The position numbers and the translations under genes are program-made. The notes under the pieces were generated by a model. That model searched no databases. It worked only from the letters and a program-made list of their open reading frames with translations, and had not been told where the DNA came from. Source: JACQFK01 sp964619955 (GTDB lineage Bacteria > Planctomycetota > MHYJ01 > JACPRB01). From it: a DNA stretch of 34,672 bases. The stretch covers positions 1 through 34,672 of the forward strand of contig CAZUJF010000052.1 in the NCBI GenBank assembly GCA_964619955.1. Reading direction: 5' to 3'. This document shows positions 33,260-34,672 of this stretch, piece after piece; position 1 is the stretch's first letter, and each line of letters starts with the position of its first letter.

Positions 33260-34672
<1,413 letters not shown>

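Overview
The window reads as a high-GC bacterial chromosome segment (very strong G/C third-position bias, dense genes, many 1-4 nt overlaps). Planctomycetota or a related PVC-type lineage is my best guess. It rests on the sorbosone-dehydrogenase-like propeller protein with a HEAT-like tail, the ThuA-domain protein, the many secreted proteins with very short leaders, and the sufBCDSU-sufT operon behind an Rrf2 regulator. There is no rRNA, tRNA, CRISPR array or recognisable transposase.

Layout. 1-2287: a + strand run of a truncated beta-propeller protein, a secreted ThuA-like protein and a D-2-hydroxyacid dehydrogenase. 2265-4572: a secreted LolA-like protein (-), an alpha/alpha-toroid lipoprotein (+) and an unknown protein (-). 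4575-5936: an MFS transporter (-), divergent from a DnaQ-type exonuclease (6024). 6651-7673: a 3-dehydroquinate-synthase-like protein lacking key catalytic residues, closed by a long inverted repeat. 7750-8214: a TPR protein (-). 8285-12260: a minus-strand operon iscS, A-type Fe-S carrier, Nfu-type scaffold, thiC, metallo-hydrolase. 12328-14901: a secreted protein made of twelve ~50-residue repeats, divergent from iscS. 14944-17020: a receiver-like protein, an AAA/DUF4143 ATPase and a membrane protein that may need a +1 frameshift. 17104-18274: a YgfZ/GcvT-like Fe-S factor and a small unknown. 18375-25070: rrf2, sufB, C, D, S, U, T and a membrane protein. 25081-26760: a low-GC island with a SIR2-like protein and a zinc-ribbon membrane peptide. 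26756-26928: a gene-free stretch rich in hairpins. 26961-31836: two small lipoproteins, a large secreted transglutaminase-like protein and a PVC-type dehydrogenase. 31838-34672: fdhD, a DJ-1/PfpI protein and a partial acetyl-CoA synthetase.

How the genes fit together. Two Fe-S assembly loci lie within about 16 kb. One (iscS, A-type carrier, Nfu, thiC) links sulfur mobilisation and cluster delivery to a client enzyme, the 4Fe-4S enzyme ThiC. The other is a complete SUF machine with its probable Fe-S-sensing repressor, plus the folate-binding repair factor YgfZ nearby. FdhD, a sulfur-transfer protein for molybdenum enzymes, adds to the sulfur-trafficking theme.

The most striking regulatory pattern is that many operon-first genes carry a TANNNT -10 box only 6-10 nt before the start codon and no Shine-Dalgarno sequence. 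Operon-internal genes usually do have one. This predicts widespread leaderless or near-leaderless mRNAs. The most unusual proteins are the twelve-repeat aromatic protein, the residue-stripped dehydroquinate-synthase homologue and the SIR2-like protein on the low-GC island.
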